Source: Tillandsia leiboldiana (taxonomy: Eukaryota; Streptophyta; Magnoliopsida; Poales; Bromeliaceae). From it: a stretch of 64,000 nucleotides of DNA. Position 1 is the first letter of the stretch. Every line of letters starts with the position of its first letter. Of the stretch, positions 60,173-64,000 are shown in pieces. The notes under the pieces were generated by a model. That model was not told the origin of the DNA. It saw only the letters and a list, made by a program, of their open reading frames with translations, and did not search any database. The stretch covers positions 18,912,269-18,976,268 of the forward strand of contig CM055076.1 in the NCBI GenBank assembly GCA_029204045.2, in the 5' to 3' direction. A program made the translations under genes and the position numbers.

Positions 60173-63100
60173 GCAGCTTCTTCCTCTACTTCATTTTTTA
60201 GTGATGTTTCTCGTATTCCTAAGCTTACTGGGGACAACTATTCTGATTGGAAAGAAAGCATTCTTTTTACTTTGGGTTATATGGATCTTGACTTGGCTCT
60301 GCGCATTGAGGAACCGCCTAAGGTAGTGGGGCCAATAACTCCACAGCAGGAATCCGCGCAGGATAAATGGGAGCGATCCAACTGCTTAAGCTTGATGCTC
60401 ATAAAGTCTAGAGTGTCAAAAAACATAAGGGGATCAATTCCAGAATGTGATAAAGCCAAGGATTACCTAAAGGCCATTGAGGAGCAATTTGGCTAGCACG
60501 CTGATGAAGCGACTTTCGGGCATCAAATACGATCGAACCAAGGGTGTGCGTGAGCATATCATGGAGATGCGGAACATAGCAGCTCAACTAAAAGCTTTAA
60601 AAGTTGAGATCTCCGACGCCTTCTTAGTCCATCTGATTCTAAACTCATTACCGTCTGAGTTTGACCCCTTTAAGAACTCCTACAACACACATAAAGATAA
60701 ATGGTCAATAAATGAATTACTGACCATGTGTGTTCAAGAAGAGGAGAGACTTAAGCAGGAGAAGCCGGGGATCATAACAAAATTTGTCAATTTGGCGACT
60801 CAGCGCAAAAGGGAAAAAGGCAAAAGTGCCTCCAATTCCAAGAAACCAACACAATTGCCAATAAAGAATTCTGGTAAGAAGGATCAATGCTATTTCTGTA
60901 AGAAAAAGGGGCACATGAAAAGGGACTGCTTGAAGTATAAAGCTTGGCTCGAGAAGAACGGTATTGAAACTATCTATATTTGTTATGAATCTCATTTGGT
61001 TAATGTTCCTAAAAACACATGGTGGATTGACTCTGGCACTACTGTACATATCTCAAATACCATGCAGGGTTTTCACAACCTAAAGATGCTGAAGTCAAAT
61101 GAAAGGATTTTAATTAGTGGAGAAGGAAATAAATCTCAAGTTGAAGCTGTAGGAAACTATATTTTAGAACTTAGTACTGGTTTTGTACTTGAACTTGAGG
61201 ATACTTTTTATGTTCCTAGATTTTCTAGAAATTTAGTTTCCATTTCTAAATTGAGAAATAAAGATTTTAATTTTTTATTTGAAAATAAATCTTTTACTAT
61301 CTTCTCTGATAATGTTATTGTTGGCAATGGTTGTTTGGTAGATGATTTGTACAAATTTAATTTGAGTCAATCTTTTGAGAATAACTTTAATGTTAATCAT
61401 AGCATTAGTGTTAAAAGGAACATTCTTAAGAAAAACTCCTCTTCGTTGTGGCACAAGCGTTTAGCTCATATCTCTTTAGAGAGAATAAAGCGATTGGTGA
61501 AAGAAAAGATCCTAAAAGATCTTGACTTTACCGATTTTGGTACTTGTGTGGAATGCATAAAAGGAAAGCATACCAACACAAATACCACTAAAGGTGCTGG
61601 AAGGAGTTCTGAAATTCTTGAGATCATACATACAGATATCTGTGGACCTTTTCCTATTCCTTGTTTCAATGGTTAGAGATATTTTATCTCATTCATTGAT
61701 GACCACTATAGATACATGTATCTCTATCACTTATTTGAAAATGCTGAAGCACTCAATGCTTTTAAAGCTTATAAGGTTGAGGTAGAGAAACAATTGGATA
61801 GAAAAATCAAGATTGTGAGGTCCGACAGAGGGGGTGAGTACTGTGGAAGACATACGGATAAAGGTCAAATGACCGATCCATTTGCTCAATTTCTCGAAAG
61901 TGAAGGCATCATTGCTCAATATACGATGCTTGGCACGCCCCAGAAAAATGGTGTTGCCGAAAGGAGGAATAGAACACTTATGGACATGGTAAGGAGTATG
62001 ATTAACAACTCTTGTCTTCCATTATCTCTTTGGAGTGAAGCATTAAAGACATCGGTGTATGTTTTAAATAGGATTCCATCGAAGGTTGTTTCCAAAACTC
62101 CTTTTGAGTTATGGAAATGGTGGAAGCCTAGTTTATATCACCTGCATGTAAGGGGATGTCCAACCGAGGTGAGGGTTTATAACCCACATATAAAGAAGTT
62201 GGACTCCCGAACAGTCAGTGGATACTTCATTGGCTATGCGGTAAACTCCAAGGGATTCAGATTTTATTGTCCAAATTACTCATCCAAGATAGTTAAGACC
62301 AGGAATGCCAAGTTTCTTGAGGATTCTGAAGCTAGTGGGAGTGTTGTTCCTCAAAAGATGGATTTTGAGGAAATAATGGATTCAACTGGTTATCCATTAA
62401 GAGATGATGATTTAGTTGCTCTTCCAAGAGATCAATATGACCATATTGGAGACCAACCAATCATAGAGAATGAAAATGCTGAACCAGTTGAACCTCTCCA
62501 TGAAGAGCTTTCCCAAGAGGAACAGACAATTATAGAGCCAGCTGCACAGCATAATGAAAACCTAGAGGGAGTGGTTGGCTTAAGAAGATCCTCAAGGCAA
62601 AAGAGATCGACAATTCCTGATGATTATGTAGTCTATCTCCAGGAGTCTGACTATGATGTTGGGCACCATAAAGACCCATGAACGTTTTCAGAGGTCATGC
62701 AGGGGGATAAATCCTCATTTTGGTATGATGCCATGAAGGAAGAGATGAAATCTATGGCAGAAAATAGAGTTTGGGATCTCGTTGTGTTACCACAAGAGTC
62801 AAAGCCGTTGGCTGTAAGTGGGTCTTCAAGACCAAAAGGGACTCTTTAGGTAACATAGAGCGATATAAGGCCAAACTTGTTGCCAAAGGTTTCACTCAGA
62901 AGGAAGGCATTGATTATCATGAAACCTTCTGTCTGATATTTAAGAAGGATTCATTAAGAATTATTATGGCTTTGGTAGCTCATTTTGATTTGGAGCTACA
63001 TCAAATGGATGTGAAAAAAACATTTCTAAATGGGGATATAGAGGAAATAGTCTACATGCAACAGCCCGAAGGTTTTAGCACAGATGAGAACAGTCACCTT

Positions 63101-64000
63101 GTTTACAGACTAAAGAAGTCTATATACGGACTAAAACAGGCCTCCCGTCAGTGATATATCAAATTTCATGATGTAATTACGACATTTCCTTTCGTAGAAA
63201 ATATCGTGGATCAGTGTATATACCTTAAGGTCAGTGGGAGTAAATATATTTTCTTAGTTCTGTATGTGGATGATATTCTGCTTGCAAGTAGTGATTTAAA
63301 TTTGCTTAAAGAGACCAAATTTTTTCTTTCTAAAAATTTTGAGATGAAGGATATGGGTGAACCTTCTTATGTCATTGGCATAAAGATTCACAGAAATAAA
63401 TCCCGAAGAATTTTGGGTTTATCTTGAAAGCCTACATCGAAAGAGTTTTAGAAAGATTTAATATGGCAAATTGTGTACCTACAAATGCATCTATTGTGAA
63501 AGGTGATAAATTCAATCAGAAACAGTGTCCACAGGCTGATTTAGAGCGAGAGCATATGAAGAGCATACCCTATGCCTCTGCAGTAGGGAGCTTGATGTAT
63601 GCGCAGGTCTGTACCTGACCTGATATAGCGCATGTAATAGGGATGCTGGGCAGATGCCAGAGCAACCCTGTCCTTGATCACTGAAAAACTGCGAAAGAGG
63701 TTATGAGACTTCGTTACAGGCTTTATGGCTGAGAAATTTTATCTCAGATTTAAGAGTTGTCGACTCTATTGCAAGGCCTATCAAGATTCATTGTGACAAC
63801 TCTGCTGCAGTGTTCTTTGCTAAGAATAGTCGAATTACAGATCGCAGCAAGCACATCGATATAAAGTTTCTTGCTGTGAAAGAATACGACAAGAAGAATA
63901 TGGTGGATATCAAACACATTGGGACTGAGATGATGATCGCTGATCCTATGACTAAAGCATTGCCGGCAAACAAATTCAAGGGTCATGTTGATCGTATGGG
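60173..64000 (+). pseudogene. Copia 2 gag-pol, decayed
   Basis: Order: Gag (60173-60990: IPKLTGDNYSDWK; knuckle CYFCKKKGHMKRDC), protease WWIDSGTTVHIS, GAG-pre-integrase (HKRLAHISLERI...CVECIKGKH), integrase with Asp (IHTDICGPF), Asp (VRSDRGGEY) and Glu (NGVAERRNRTL), reverse transcriptase with YVDDILLAS, RNase H end HIDIKFLAVKE and ADPMTKAL. Breaks: frameshift near 60490, TAG at 61674-61676, TGA at 62679-62681, frameshift near 62800, TGA at 63152-63154, stop near 63425, stops after 63616, and a deletion of roughly 100 codons near 63700 where the RT tail meets LQALWLRNFI of RNase H. Non-functional; catalytic motifs survive. Confidence 0.9.

Larger units (their letters stand above)
54951..64000 (+). 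mobile_element. Ty1/copia retrotransposon 2 (3' end outside window)
   Basis: The 5' LTR is split: 54951-55151 plus 58896-59040 (about 346 bp, TGTTGGATGTGACC...TATTACA). The PBS TGGTATCAGAG is at 59043-59053. An AT-rich leader (59054-60170) precedes gag-pol. The 3' LTR would lie past 64000, so the other TSD (ctaac expected) cannot be tested. The LTR start at 54951 is inferred from TG and position. The family-B LTR copy 4 inserted into this LTR, so copia 2 is the older of the two. Confidence 0.8.

Overview
This window is nuclear DNA of a flowering plant, most likely a monocot; species is not assigned. Evidence is a multi-exon gene with GT-AG and GC-AG introns, a coiled-coil/non-TIR type NB-ARC-LRR relic, and many plant retrotransposons primed by initiator tRNA-Met. 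Nothing bacterial or viral is present. Coordinates were read by eye; junctions supported by a target-site duplication (TSD) are exact, others are approximate.

Layout. 1-3084: 3' part of a very long LTR (family B) inserted in an A-rich tandem array (3085-7080; 413-bp units, then 560-bp higher-order units). 7180-8158: a minus-strand promoter/leader-like segment ending at a Helitron-type hairpin plus CTAG terminus. 8920-27958: the one gene that looks intact, a 267-aa acidic, Ser-rich protein with a U1-like C2H2 zinc finger, six coding exons. Its third intron is 16.6 kb and holds a nest: a Ty3/gypsy element (10662-22391, TSD TTTTT) split by a 4.37-kb family-B solo LTR, by a hAT-like element that itself carries a Tourist-like MITE, and by a second hAT-like element; the rest of the intron is AT-rich repeat, a fold-back element, a TRIM-like solo LTR and a CTT-rich minisatellite.

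27959-30765: AT-rich spacer and an LTR-like segment split by another hAT-like element. 30769-43168: an NB-ARC-LRR disease-resistance pseudogene, broken by a 5'-truncated LINE (31017-32261), then by a very young LTR element (32262-41770, TSD GAGGC, two 4289-bp LTRs around only 931 bp, about six mismatches seen between LTRs), then by a nonsense codon, a frameshift and a MITE. The MITE (43169-44764) is itself split by a miniature copia-derived LTR element.

44843-48492: third family-B LTR. About 49045-54623: a second copy of the same MITE family, split by a 5.3-kb Ty1/copia element (minus strand, TSD ATTTT). 54951-64000: a second copia element (plus strand) whose 5' LTR is split by the fourth family-B LTR (55152-58890, TSD TCCGG) and whose polyprotein is decayed; it runs off the window.

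Roughly three quarters of the window is transposable element. The genes do not form a pathway; the value of the region is its readable insertion history, one long-intron gene, one destroyed resistance gene, and a giant-LTR family pair that keeps essentially no coding interior. I found no previously undescribed multi-gene system.
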